In this document: positions 9,626 through 19,130 of the stretch, piece by piece
How the letters are laid out: each line of letters opens with the position of its first letter
How positions within the stretch are numbered: the first letter of the stretch is position 1
Assembly (NCBI RefSeq): GCF_000007345.1
Contig: NC_003552.1
Span: 5,270,001 to 5,334,000 of the forward strand
Reading direction: 5' to 3'
DNA: 64,000 nucleotides
Origin: Methanosarcina acetivorans C2A
GTDB taxonomy: Archaea; Halobacteriota; Methanosarcinia; Methanosarcinales; Methanosarcinaceae
Program-made: the position numbers and the translations under genes
The notes under the pieces: generated by a model
What the model saw: only the letters and a program-made list of their open reading frames with translations
Told to the model about the DNA's origin: nothing
Databases searched by the model: none

Positions 9626-10378
9626 ATGAAGAATAAAATAACAGGTGTAGTCATAATTGCATTCCTCAGTGCAATAATGATTGGTACAGTAGCAGCACAA
9701 CCTGCTGAAATCTTTAATGGAACTGTCACGTTGGAAGACGGTACGTTTACCTTCATTCCGTCAAACAATCTTTCCGGCAGTTATCAGGTAGAGGTTCAGA
9801 CAGACCATGGTGCACTCGAAGCGGCTTCAAATGATGAAACCAGTGGATTCACATATAATGCATCTGATGAGTACTATGAGGACTACGGCTCTTTTTACCT
9901 TACCGATATTAACGGAGTCGAAGACGATCCTGTAGCAAGCACATCATGGTTCATCTACATAAATGATGAGCTTGCCCCACTGGGCCTCAGCCAGAACGTA
10001 ATTGAGGATGAAGATCAGGTGACATTCCTGTATTCTCCTTATGAAATCACAGAGAACTGGGAAATCGTTGTAGACACAGCAAATGCATCATACATTGTTG
10101 ATATCGGAGTGGAAGTCGAAGATGCATTAACATCTATTGAAGACCTCCAAGAACACATTGATAGTCTTGCCGCTCCTCCTCTAACAAAATGTATTCTCAT
10201 AGCAAGCCTTGACAGTGTAATTTACTCACTGGAAAATGGCCGGGATCAGATAGCCATTTTTAAGCTCCAGTGCTTTAAGAATATTGTCCAGAGGCAGGAA
10301 TATCGGGGCAATCTTTCTCACGAAGAAGCGGAGTACATTATTGATGAAGCAGACCACATAATTGAACTGATACAGTAA
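9626..10378 (+). CDS. Secreted DUF4430-like protein with C-terminal helical (FIMAH-like) domain
   Basis: A 250-residue protein with a signal peptide (MKNKITGVVIIAFLSAIMIG..., cleavage near VAA-QP). Residues about 30-150 resemble the DUF4430/transcobalamin-like beta domain: a short extension, then STSWFIYINDELAPLGLSQN and EDEDQVTFLYSPYE, matching the family's 'W-x-Y-x-N ... GD-x-v-x-f-x-Y' pattern. Residues about 165-250 form a helical module (EDALTSIEDLQEHIDSL ... SLENGRDQIAIFKLQCFKNIV ... EEAEYIIDEADHIIELI) resembling the FIMAH domain of secreted enzymes and surface proteins. The combination suggests a cell-surface ligand-binding protein; the ligand is unknown. GAGGTGA precedes the ATG with good spacing. 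It is monocistronic, with a strong terminator directly after the stop. Confidence 0.8.
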   Translation: MKNKITGVVIIAFLSAIMIGTVAAQPAEIFNGTVTLEDGTFTFIPSNNLSGSYQVEVQTDHGALEAASNDETSGFTYNASDEYYEDYGSFYLTDINGVEDDPVASTSWFIYINDELAPLGLSQNVIEDEDQVTFLYSPYEITENWEIVVDTANASYIVDIGVEVEDALTSIEDLQEHIDSLAAPPLTKCILIASLDSVIYSLENGRDQIAIFKLQCFKNIVQRQEYRGNLSHEEAEYIIDEADHIIELIQ

Positions 10379-10381
10379 TTC

Positions 10382-10411
10382 AGAGGGGCATGCCCCCTCT
10401 TTAACTTTTTT
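10382..10411 (+). terminator. Hairpin plus T-tract terminator
   Basis: AGAGGGGC (10382-10389) and GCCCCCTCT (10392-10400) form a GC-rich hairpin, with one bulged C, starting four bases after the stop codon of the 9626 gene. It is followed by TTTAACTTTTTT. Confidence 0.7.
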
Positions 10412-10417
10412 GTAAAC

Positions 10418-10829
10418 TGAGGTTCTGCCAAAATTGATAAAAATGCTTTAAAATAAAAAAAATAGGTCAAAATCACGTATTTTGACAAAAAATTACCTTT
10501 AAAGCCTCTAAAATAATACTTCAAAATGCCTTTGAATACGAATTAAGCTCAAAAACTGATATAGTATTACATTTACTTTAAAAATTAGAATTTATTGCAA
10601 CTTATTTCAATAAATCACATAAAAACATAAATATTTATTATGTTTTGAAAGTTCAAAAGAAGTTTATTTCCAAATTAATGAATTATTTCTTACTCCAATA
10701 TTAATTATAGATAAAAATAACGAATTAAATAGATTTTAAGTTGTTATGAGGTAAATTTTTCACGAAATAAGCTACGCTGTCAAGTATTAGCGGAAATAAA
10801 GGGATTATGTGAAAAATGGCAAAACCTCA
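10418..10829. mobile_element. MITE-like element, copy 1 (412 bp)
   Basis: A non-coding AT-rich element bounded by TGAGGTTCTGCCA and TGGCAAAACCTCA, which are imperfect terminal inverted repeats (12 of 13 positions). A second copy of exactly the same length, highly similar throughout, lies at 18207-18618. No transposase frame is present, so it would need a transposase in trans. The flanks show a possible 2-bp duplication (AC before and after here; AA before and after in the other copy), which may be chance. The next 800 bp (10830-11629) are AT-rich and hold no recognisable gene; from about 11250 they match the sequence found upstream of other leader copies. Confidence 0.7.
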
Positions 10830-11629
10830 ACTAATCTGAAAAGTTTCTGCAAATACTGTGCTCTATCGTAATTTGTGTATGTATTGCCATATTTTCAGGG
10901 TCTGATGATGAATTTCTGACAATCATATTATTCTTCTACTACCAATGAAAGTATGTGAGCTTACTATTAGTTTTGTTTCAATTAACAATTAAAGGTTGAG
11001 ATATATTCTTCAGAAAGTTTTGCACATAATAGAGCCACAATATTATTTTGATGGTAAGACTTGATAACTAATTGCTTATTTAAAGTATTTTTATGATTAA
11101 AAGTTCTTTTTTGATATGATTACTCATTTGAAAAAGTAACCTCAGACTAAAGGTTCTAAGAGACTTATAAAAAAGAAAAGTATGGAATCGACTCTGAAAA
11201 TGTTTATTTGGAAAAGTTTCACATTCATTTTTTGAGGCAAAGATGGAAGTTGTTAGCCAACCGGCTAAGAACAATTAGCCAAACATTTTTATTTGTAGAA
11301 GTAACAAATAATTAATCTGTTTAATCATATATAAATAGTTTAATCAGATATTCCTGATAAACTTCTAACTTTCAGAAAAAAAGTATACCATAGATTGCAA
11401 ATTTGTATCCAGCTAAGATACAAATATCTCATACAACATGATTTTTATGACAACATTTATATTTAAGTCTAAAAAAGTTAAAAAATCACCAGAGAAATCA
11501 GGAATATATACAGAAGGCATCCAAGTATGTTAAAAATTGTTTATTAATCATAATATATATTTATAGATACAACACTATACTGAAATTTCGGTAAACTGCA
11601 AATATTGTTTCAGATAGTTCCTTAGTAAT

Positions 11630-11935
11630 CCGGTTGGTCTGACGCTTCAAAAGGGTCCGAAACCTGATCTCGCCGCCCCACCAGACACAAAATGCGGCCC
11701 GATTCTTCCGCCCAGAACAACCACCAACCCCAAAAAAACATAGGAGGGTCTCAAAAAAAGAAACTAAAAGACTTATTTTCTATACACGGCTCTTGCCCTA
11801 AATTTGTTTTAAACGACCTGAAAATCAGTTTTGCTTTTCAGCAAAAAATTTTGATGAGTATTGAAGTATCTTTACTTGAGGGTGTATTTTTAGTTCTTAA
11901 TTCTAGCCGTGTGGAAGTACTGGAATCACTGTAAT
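11630..11935 (+). repeat. Repeated leader element, copy 2 (5' part only)
   Basis: Left arm CCGGTTGGTCTGA at 11630-11642, then the TTCAAAAGGGTCCGAAACC box. The inner stem is GCCGC (11672-11676) / GCGGC (11694-11698), different in sequence from copy 1 but still paired. The right arm near 11713 is degraded, and a TAGGAGGG follows. The second helix is ACACGGCT (11784-11791) / AGCCGTGT (11905-11912), a perfect 8-bp pairing. After about 11935 the copy ends and an unrelated 240-bp segment runs to the start of the 12175 gene; the second leader module is missing here. Confidence 0.6.
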
Positions 11936-12174
11936 GATGTCAACTCCATAAGTGGCAGGTATATTTCCATGAATGAAGTCATGCTTGCCTATAATTGCTG
12001 GAGGTACTCATCAGCAACACCGGGTACGGATAGACCTGTTTCTATAGCTAATATCATTGCTGCGTAAATGTCTGGAGGTTACCGGCTCGGTGGACTGAAC
12101 CGGGAGGTATGGAGGCAGTAAATAGGCCCCTGCTCCCTGATTAAACAACATTAAAAAATAGTGGAGTCGAAAAT

Positions 12175-15100
12175 ATGACAAAAAATATGACAAAAAATGA
12201 GATACAAAACAGGATACAAAATATTGCCAAACACGGCTTCTTGTTAAGTATATTTCTGATCCTGTTGTTAGTCTTTGCCGGGTCCGCGTCGGCACAAACT
12301 ATTGAAGTCAACCCAGGGGATGATGTCATCTCCATCATTGAGGATGAAGCACAGGCTGGAGATGTCATATACTTCAACCCTGGAACTTATAATATGGGTG
12401 GCAGTTGGAATATATACGACAAACCTGTATCATTAATAGGTGCAGGTGCAGATGAGGTAACTATTCTTGGGGGTAAAAGAGTACGCCTTAACTACTATGA
12501 TTATGCAGGTGCTTCCGATATCCGGGTTGAGAATATCACTTTTTCAACGGATATTATTATCTATGGGACGGATTCTTATGACAGCAATCTTGTAATCAGA
12601 AACTGTGTCATGAATCAATATACAGATCTAGATTACCTGAAGAACCTTGAAGTTTCGAATAACGTTTTTGCATCTGCCTCTAACCAAAGAAACACTATTA
12701 TAACCGTTAAGCAGCTGGACTTTTCCGGAAATCGGATGGATAAGGTTTATTGGAATATACTTTGGATTGATAGCGGTAAGATCACAGGCAACACCTTTAC
12801 AAACGTTACTGCACACTATGCAATTGAAATTGAGGGAGGCGATGACCTAACATTCAGTGATAATATTATTTCAAACTGCACCGAAAATGGAGGAGGTTTC
12901 TTGATAGATTATAAAAACGATCGCAATATTATTACCGGGAACACCTTTGACTCCAATTCTGTGGGAATTACTGTTGAAGTGGTAAATGGAGAAACCGGCA
13001 CCGGTAATAAGATCTACCACAACAACTTCATTAACAACACCATTAACATCGACGACGGTTCACCGGCCGGCTCAGTCCAGTATGTCAGCGATACTGTAAA
13101 TTACAACTACAAGGGCAAGTCTTACACGTCAGCCCTTGGAAATTACTACGACAACTACACAGGCGCAGATGCTGATATAGATGGCATTGGTGACATTCCT
13201 TATACAATTGGCTTGGGGAGTGACACTGCACCCCTTATGGGTAAAGTCACAGTCAGCGGGGAGAATATAACAATTACAGCAGCATCGGGTTCTTCCGTTC
13301 CAATCGCTGATTTCACAGCAGCACCGACTTATGGAAATGCGCCTCTTAAGGTCAACTTTACAGATACTTCTACTGATGATGTCTCTTCCTATTCATGGGA
13401 TTTTGACAACGACGGAACTGTGGACTCAACTGAGCAGAACCCCTCACATACCTACGAAACTGCAGGTACCTACTCTGTCAACCTTACGGTTGCCAATTCA
13501 GCCGGGAGTGATACAAAAACACAGACAGACTATATCAAGGTAATAGACACAGAAAATCTCGAATCCGAATGGCCGGAGTTCCAGAAAGACAGCTCCAATA
13601 CCGGCTACGGCTTCAGCTATGCCCCAACAAGGAACCCGAAACTCCTCTGGCAGAACCTGACTTCTCCTGAACAGGAACCCTGCGGGAGCGGAGGCATCAA
13701 TGTCCCGCCAGTGATTTCCGGAAACACGGTTTTCGTAACTGCCGGAAACGCCTCTGTCTGGGCCTTTGATAAAGATACAGGAAACCTTCTCTGGTCAAAG
13801 GAACTTGGCGGGGACCTGACACAGACTTCCACTCCTACCCTCGGGAACGGAACACTTTTTGTCCCTACCATGGAAGGAGACCTCTATGCTTTTGACCCGG
13901 AAACCGGAAACGAGCTCTGGAACATACACGTAACCGACGGCAACCTGGAGTGTCCCATCACCTATTCTGACCATAAGCTCTACATCGGAGACGGGCTTGA
14001 AGGAGGAACCGGGACAAAATATTATTACTGTTATGACGACAGCGGGAACCTTGTCTGGAAACACGAAAACACAAACAGTTCCGGCTTTATATGGAGCGGC
14101 TCGGTAGTTGTCGGAAATTACCTGGTCTACCCTGTCTTCGAAGGCAAGATGGTTTGTCTCGAAAAAGATACCGGAACCTTTGTAGATGAGGTTGATTTCA
14201 GTAAGAGTTCGGATGTCTCTTTTGCACTTTCCGACCCCGGGATGTTCAGAAGTTCGGTAACCTATGCTGATGGTGCATTGTATACATCCTCGGAAAGAGG
14301 CCAGGAAACAGGATACTGCTTCAAAGTAGGGTTCAACCCTGATACAGGCCAGTTCCTGGATACCGGCTGGACAGCTTCAATAGGGTTTTCAACCTCGACT
14401 CCCGTAGTGTATAACGGAAGGGTCTATGTGGGACATGGAGAACACGGCGAGACCGGGTCAATGTTCTGCCTGAACGATTCCGACGGATCGGTCATCTGGG
14501 AGACCCCGGTCAGCGGCGGAGTAAAATCCTCTCCTGTCGTTTCGGTTGAAAACAACAAACCTTACATCTACTTCACCGAAGCCATCGTGGACGGCTCTAT
14601 CTACTGTCTGAACCCTGACGGGTCTCTTGCCTGGCACTACAACCCTGCTGATGACGATGCATATACCCTGCAGGGTGCAGCTCTTTCCGGCGGCAAAGTC
14701 TACTACGGAACCGATAACGGATACCTATACTGCATCGGACAGGGAGAAGCTCTTCCTCCAGAGGTAGACTTCAGTTCGGACAAACAGACAGGTTCCTTCC
14801 CATTGACTGTTTCCTTCAAAGACAGGTCCTTTAATGCAAACAAATTCCTCTGGGACTTCGGGGACGGAAACACTTCAACTGAGGTAAACCCTGTCCACAC
14901 GTATACTTCCGCGGGCAGCTACACCGTAACCCTTACCGTTGCAAATAACCACGGAGAGGATACCAAAGTTGTCGAAAACTACATTTACGCGGTCAAAACC
15001 CCTACTACCTGGCCTGTCAAAAGCGGGGAGTCCATCCAGGCAGCTATTAATTCAGCGGATTCCGGAGACATTATCAAGGTCTATCCCGGGGAATACCACG

Positions 15101-18021
15101 AAGTCCTGACCATCGACAAGGCTCTGACCCTAAAAGGCATCAGGGACCCTGTCCTGAATGCTTCGGGTTTCACAGGCTCTTCAGGAATAACCATAAGTGC
15201 TGACGATGTCGAGATCAACGGCTTTGAAATTACAGGAACCGAAGAGATGTGCTTTGCGATTACCGTCAATGCAAAGAACGCACTGATAGAGGACAACCTT
15301 ATAGATAACTGCGCTGAAGGCGTGATGTTCACAGGGACCGGAAACACTCTCCGGCAGAATAATATTTCCAACTGCTGGGACTTTGCAGCCGTGCTTGACA
15401 GCACGGGAGACAACCGGATCTATCAGAACACCTTCATCAACAACAATGGCAGGAAAATGGGCGGTTCAAGCGACCATATTTCAGGCGGGTCAGGTTCGTT
15501 CTTCCAGAGCCCGGAGCCCGTAGAATACCTGTGGGAAGGAGAAAAACTGACAGGGTACATGGGTAATTATTACGATGACTACACCGGAAATAACTCTGAC
15601 GGGGATGGAATCGGGGATGTATCTTACACTGCTGACGGAGGGACCGACCAGTACCCGCTTGTGATGCCGTATTCATACTACGTTGAAGAGCAGGAAAACG
15701 AGTCCGTTCCTGAGGATTCCTGGTACCAGTTCCACGGAAAGGTTGACCACCTTGGCTACTCCGAAAGCGGGCCAAAGACCAACCGGACTGAGTGGGTAAG
15801 TGAGGACATTGATGCAATCAGCAGTTCCTCCCCTGTTGTGGCCGGAGGAAAAGTCTTTGTGATATGCGGGGCCGGAGGAATGGAAGAGAGCACGGATGAT
15901 ATTCCCCAGCTAGTAGCCCTGGACGAATTTAACGGAGACATAATCTGGAACGTCAGCATTCCGAAAGCCGTATACGGTTCCTGGGCTTCCCCTGCTTATG
16001 ATAACGGCATGGTCTTTACGGCCACAGGCCCCGAACTTGGATGTTACGACGCCGAAACAGGAGAAAAAATCTGGTGTTTCAATGATACTGTGGGAAGTCA
16101 GGGTGCGGTTAACAGCGGACCTGCTATTGCGGATGGTATGGTAATATTTAGCGATTGGGACGGAAGCCATTACTACTGTCTTGACGAGGACACAGGGTAC
16201 CTGCTCTGGAGTTTTGAAGTTGTAGGAGACGGCCAGTCCGTACCCGCCTACGCGGACGGAAAGTTCTACCTGACAAGCTGGGGCTATGGGTCATCTTATG
16301 CAGGCCATGCTTACTGCGTGGACGCAGTAACAGGGGAGCAGGTCTGGCACATTAATAATATCGAACAGAACTTCTGCGGGTCCCCTGCTTATAAAGACGG
16401 GGTTCTCTACCTGACAACCTACAACTTCTACGGAGACGGAGACCTTCTTGCCCTGGACGCCGCTGACGGGAGCATAATCTGGCAGCAGACCATCCAGAGG
16501 ACGGATTCAACTCCTGCTTTTGCCTACGGAAATGTCTATGTTTGCGGAGGATGCGCTGGTTTTTCCAATGTGCAGACATACTGTTTCAATGCAACTACAG
16601 GCACACCTGTCTGGTCAACCCCTTCAAAAACAGGTGATAACGGAGGGATCGGAGACTGGACCTGTTCAGTAGCTGTTGCAGACGGGCTCGTTTATGTGGG
16701 AACCGCAGGAGACGGGTACTTCGGCTATGCCAATATTTATGCACTGGACGCCTTTACGGGAGAAGTAGCCTGGCACACCCCTCATGCGGGATCGACCCCG
16801 GCAATTTCGGATGGTATGCTTTTCAGTATAGGAGGAGACCAGAAAGTCTATGCCTTCAAGGACTCCCTCACTTCACCTGTTGCCAACTTCTCTGCAGACA
16901 TAACATCAGGCAATGCACCATTGACAGTCAACTTCACGGACGAGTCAACAGGCACTGTTTCGTCCTATTCATGGGACTTTGATAATGACGGAACTGTGGA
17001 CTCAACTGAGCAGAACCCCTCGAATACGTATGCATCGGCAGGTAACTACACTGTCAACCTTACGGTTACAAATGCAGAAGGAAGTGATTCCGATCTAAAG
17101 ACCGATTACATCACTGTATCTTCTACACCTGTAGAACCTGAACCAGTTGCTGCTTTCATTGCTGATGTAACTGGCGGGACTGCTCCTCTCATTGTGAATT
17201 TCACAGACCAGTCCACAGGTTCACCTACTGCCTGGGCATGGGACTTCGGGGATGGGGCAAACTCAACTGAGCAGAACCCCTCTCACACATACGTTTCAGC
17301 CGGAAATTACACCGTAAACCTGACTGTGGAAAATGCTGCTGGGATGGACTTTGAGTTAAAAACGAATTACATAGAAGTTTCCGAAACTTCCGGGTCAACC
17401 GTTACTCTCTATTTCGACCCTGAAAGTTCCTCAGTTTCAGAAAACGAATCTACTGAAATAAATATCGTTGCCAGTAATTTCCCTGCAGGTTTCTCGGGAT
17501 ACAACCTGACCGTTGCTATTGACGACCCGGCTGTTGCCGAGATAGTCAATATAGAATACCCTTCCTGGGCTCTGATTACTGAGAACTCTACCCTGCCAGG
17601 GACTTCTATCTACATGAAGACTGTTGACCTGGAAGATTCCGTTAAGGAAGGGGCAGCAGATGTTGTGCTTGCTACTCTCACTGTTTCTGGAAAGGAGAAA
17701 GGATCTGCAAACCTTTCGATAGGGGTTAAACGTCTGGAGGAAGATTCGGGAGACTCTATCGAACCAGCTCTTTTGACAGGAAAAATTGAGGTGACCCTTC
17801 TGTCTCCCCTACCTGATCAGGAATATGCTCCTAAGGACCTTGACGGAGACGGACTCTATGAAGACCTCACCGGAAATGGAGAGTTCAGTTTCGTGGATAT
17901 AGTGGCATACTTCCACAACATGGACTGGATAGAGGAAAACATGCCGGTGGAGTACTTCGACTTCAACGGAAACGGAAGGATAGACTTTGATGATGTAGTG
18001 GATATGTTTGCAATGATATGA
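12175..18021 (+). CDS. Giant NosD / PQQ / PKD surface protein with cohesin and dockerin domains
   Basis: A 1948-residue secreted protein. A long n-region precedes the hydrophobic signal core (about 22-40, GFLLSIFLILLLVFAGSASA). Domains: NosD/CASH-type right-handed beta-helix (about 42-350), PKD (375-458), PQQ-type propeller 1 (465-858), PKD (863-937), second beta-helix (944-1169), PQQ-type propeller 2 (1181-1561), two PKD domains (1567-1649 and 1654-1732), a cohesin-like beta-sandwich (about 1741-1872, VTLYFDPESSSVSENEST...) and a dockerin-like pair of calcium loops (about 1879-1948, DLDGDGLYEDLTGNG and DFNGNGRIDFDDVV). It is probably a surface scaffold or carbohydrate-binding protein. The start is supported by GTGGAG ten bases upstream. 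About 1.39 kb in the middle is nearly identical to the 30960 gene. Confidence 0.92.
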   Translation: MTKNMTKNEIQNRIQNIAKHGFLLSIFLILLLVFAGSASAQTIEVNPGDDVISIIEDEAQAGDVIYFNPGTYNMGGSWNIYDKPVSLIGAGADEVTILGGKRVRLNYYDYAGASDIRVENITFSTDIIIYGTDSYDSNLVIRNCVMNQYTDLDYLKNLEVSNNVFASASNQRNTIITVKQLDFSGNRMDKVYWNILWIDSGKITGNTFTNVTAHYAIEIEGGDDLTFSDNIISNCTENGGGFLIDYKNDRNIITGNTFDSNSVGITVEVVNGETGTGNKIYHNNFINNTINIDDGSPAGSVQYVSDTVNYNYKGKSYTSALGNYYDNYTGADADIDGIGDIPYTIGLGSDTAPLMGKVTVSGENITITAASGSSVPIADFTAAPTYGNAPLKVNFTDTSTDDVSSYSWDFDNDGTVDSTEQNPSHTYETAGTYSVNLTVANSAGSDTKTQTDYIKVIDTENLESEWPEFQKDSSNTGYGFSYAPTRNPKLLWQNLTSPEQEPCGSGGINVPPVISGNTVFVTAGNASVWAFDKDTGNLLWSKELGGDLTQTSTPTLGNGTLFVPTMEGDLYAFDPETGNELWNIHVTDGNLECPITYSDHKLYIGDGLEGGTGTKYYYCYDDSGNLVWKHENTNSSGFIWSGSVVVGNYLVYPVFEGKMVCLEKDTGTFVDEVDFSKSSDVSFALSDPGMFRSSVTYADGALYTSSERGQETGYCFKVGFNPDTGQFLDTGWTASIGFSTSTPVVYNGRVYVGHGEHGETGSMFCLNDSDGSVIWETPVSGGVKSSPVVSVENNKPYIYFTEAIVDGSIYCLNPDGSLAWHYNPADDDAYTLQGAALSGGKVYYGTDNGYLYCIGQGEALPPEVDFSSDKQTGSFPLTVSFKDRSFNANKFLWDFGDGNTSTEVNPVHTYTSAGSYTVTLTVANNHGEDTKVVENYIYAVKTPTTWPVKSGESIQAAINSADSGDIIKVYPGEYHEVLTIDKALTLKGIRDPVLNASGFTGSSGITISADDVEINGFEITGTEEMCFAITVNAKNALIEDNLIDNCAEGVMFTGTGNTLRQNNISNCWDFAAVLDSTGDNRIYQNTFINNNGRKMGGSSDHISGGSGSFFQSPEPVEYLWEGEKLTGYMGNYYDDYTGNNSDGDGIGDVSYTADGGTDQYPLVMPYSYYVEEQENESVPEDSWYQFHGKVDHLGYSESGPKTNRTEWVSEDIDAISSSSPVVAGGKVFVICGAGGMEESTDDIPQLVALDEFNGDIIWNVSIPKAVYGSWASPAYDNGMVFTATGPELGCYDAETGEKIWCFNDTVGSQGAVNSGPAIADGMVIFSDWDGSHYYCLDEDTGYLLWSFEVVGDGQSVPAYADGKFYLTSWGYGSSYAGHAYCVDAVTGEQVWHINNIEQNFCGSPAYKDGVLYLTTYNFYGDGDLLALDAADGSIIWQQTIQRTDSTPAFAYGNVYVCGGCAGFSNVQTYCFNATTGTPVWSTPSKTGDNGGIGDWTCSVAVADGLVYVGTAGDGYFGYANIYALDAFTGEVAWHTPHAGSTPAISDGMLFSIGGDQKVYAFKDSLTSPVANFSADITSGNAPLTVNFTDESTGTVSSYSWDFDNDGTVDSTEQNPSNTYASAGNYTVNLTVTNAEGSDSDLKTDYITVSSTPVEPEPVAAFIADVTGGTAPLIVNFTDQSTGSPTAWAWDFGDGANSTEQNPSHTYVSAGNYTVNLTVENAAGMDFELKTNYIEVSETSGSTVTLYFDPESSSVSENESTEINIVASNFPAGFSGYNLTVAIDDPAVAEIVNIEYPSWALITENSTLPGTSIYMKTVDLEDSVKEGAADVVLATLTVSGKEKGSANLSIGVKRLEEDSGDSIEPALLTGKIEVTLLSPLPDQEYAPKDLDGDGLYEDLTGNGEFSFVDIVAYFHNMDWIEENMPVEYFDFNGNGRIDFDDVVDMFAMI

Positions 18022-18063
18022 TTAAGGAGAACAAAAGAGAATGAAAAAACAAAAAGGGGAATT

Positions 18064-18079
18064 GAGAAAAACTTTTCTC
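18064..18079 (+). terminator. Small hairpin after the 12175 gene
   Basis: GAGAAAA / TTTTCTC pair perfectly around a 2-base spacer. Diverged versions (GAGAA...TTCTC) occur after the 30960 and 39826 genes, so the hairpin belongs to the conserved 3' flank of this gene type. A terminator or mRNA-end role is inferred. Confidence 0.35.
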
Positions 18080-18206
18080 AAATTTCCCACAACTTTTTTC
18101 TTGTAATTATGGCATTTGAGCCCATTTTTCTTTCATACAAAATTTCACATTAGAAAAGGACTAAGCAGCATTTAAAACATAAATTGAGATAAAAGATTTA
18201 TTTAAA

Positions 18207-18618
18207 TGAGGTTCTGCCAAAATTGATAAAAATGTTTTAAAATAAAAAAAATCGGTTAAAATTACATATTTTGACAAAAAATTATCTTTAAAGCCTCCGA
18301 AATAATACTTCAAAATGTCTTTGAATACGAATTAAGCTCAAAAATTGATATAATATTACATTCAATTTAAAAATTAAAATTTATTGCAACTTATTTCCAT
18401 AAATTACATAAAAACATAAATAATTATTATGTTTAGAAAGTTCAAATGAAGTTTATTTCCTGATTAATGAATTATTTATTGCTCCAATTTTAATTATAGA
18501 TAAGAATAACGAATTAAATAGATTTTAAGTCGTTATTAGATAAATTTTTCACAAAATAAGCTATGCTGTTAAATATTAGCGGAAATAAAGGGATTATGTG
18601 AAAAATGGCAAAACCTCA
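18207..18618. mobile_element. MITE-like element, copy 2 (412 bp)
   Basis: Same length and ends as the element at 10418-10829 (TGAGGTTCTGCCA ... TGGCAAAACCTCA) and alignable with it without obvious gaps. It contains no coding potential. It sits in the 1.1-kb spacer between the 12175 gene and the TPR gene; the remaining spacer (18619-19130) is AT-rich and shows no supported gene. Confidence 0.7.
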
Positions 18619-19130
18619 AATACAAAAAAAATTATTTTGCACATGTATTTTTCTCTGGGAAACAATAAAACAATAATTAATCTCAGAAATAAAGCTCATT
18701 AATCCTTAAAAATCTGACCAATTTTTAAGGACCCTAAAACGATATTGTGCTGATAGGCCGAAAAAAGCCAGCAGACTAATATCACAAAAAACACAATCAG
18801 AGTCTTTATTAGAGAAACCGAGACAGTGGGAAGATAACCGGTTATCGGTTAGCTGAGAGGCCAATCGGAGAGCATGAAAAAAACGTATCCTCTTCAAATT
18901 AACTAAGAATCTACTGTAGAATTATAGGAAAGAAATCCGGTTTAAACTGGATAAAATATCTTGGTGTGGAGCAAAGAGAATTTAGGCAGTTAGAGGATTT
19001 AAATAGTTATATTAATCTCGATGTTCTTGTTTATAACATTCAAAAATACCAGAGCGACTTAAAAGGATACTGATGGGACTGCTTATGAAAATATACCACA
19101 GGAACTCATTAGAATAAATCGGGGAATTTA

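Noticed and set aside
18706-18897. Minus-strand 63-codon frame before the TPR gene
   Set aside because: No ribosome-binding site, no known motif, and it lies in AT-rich spacer.
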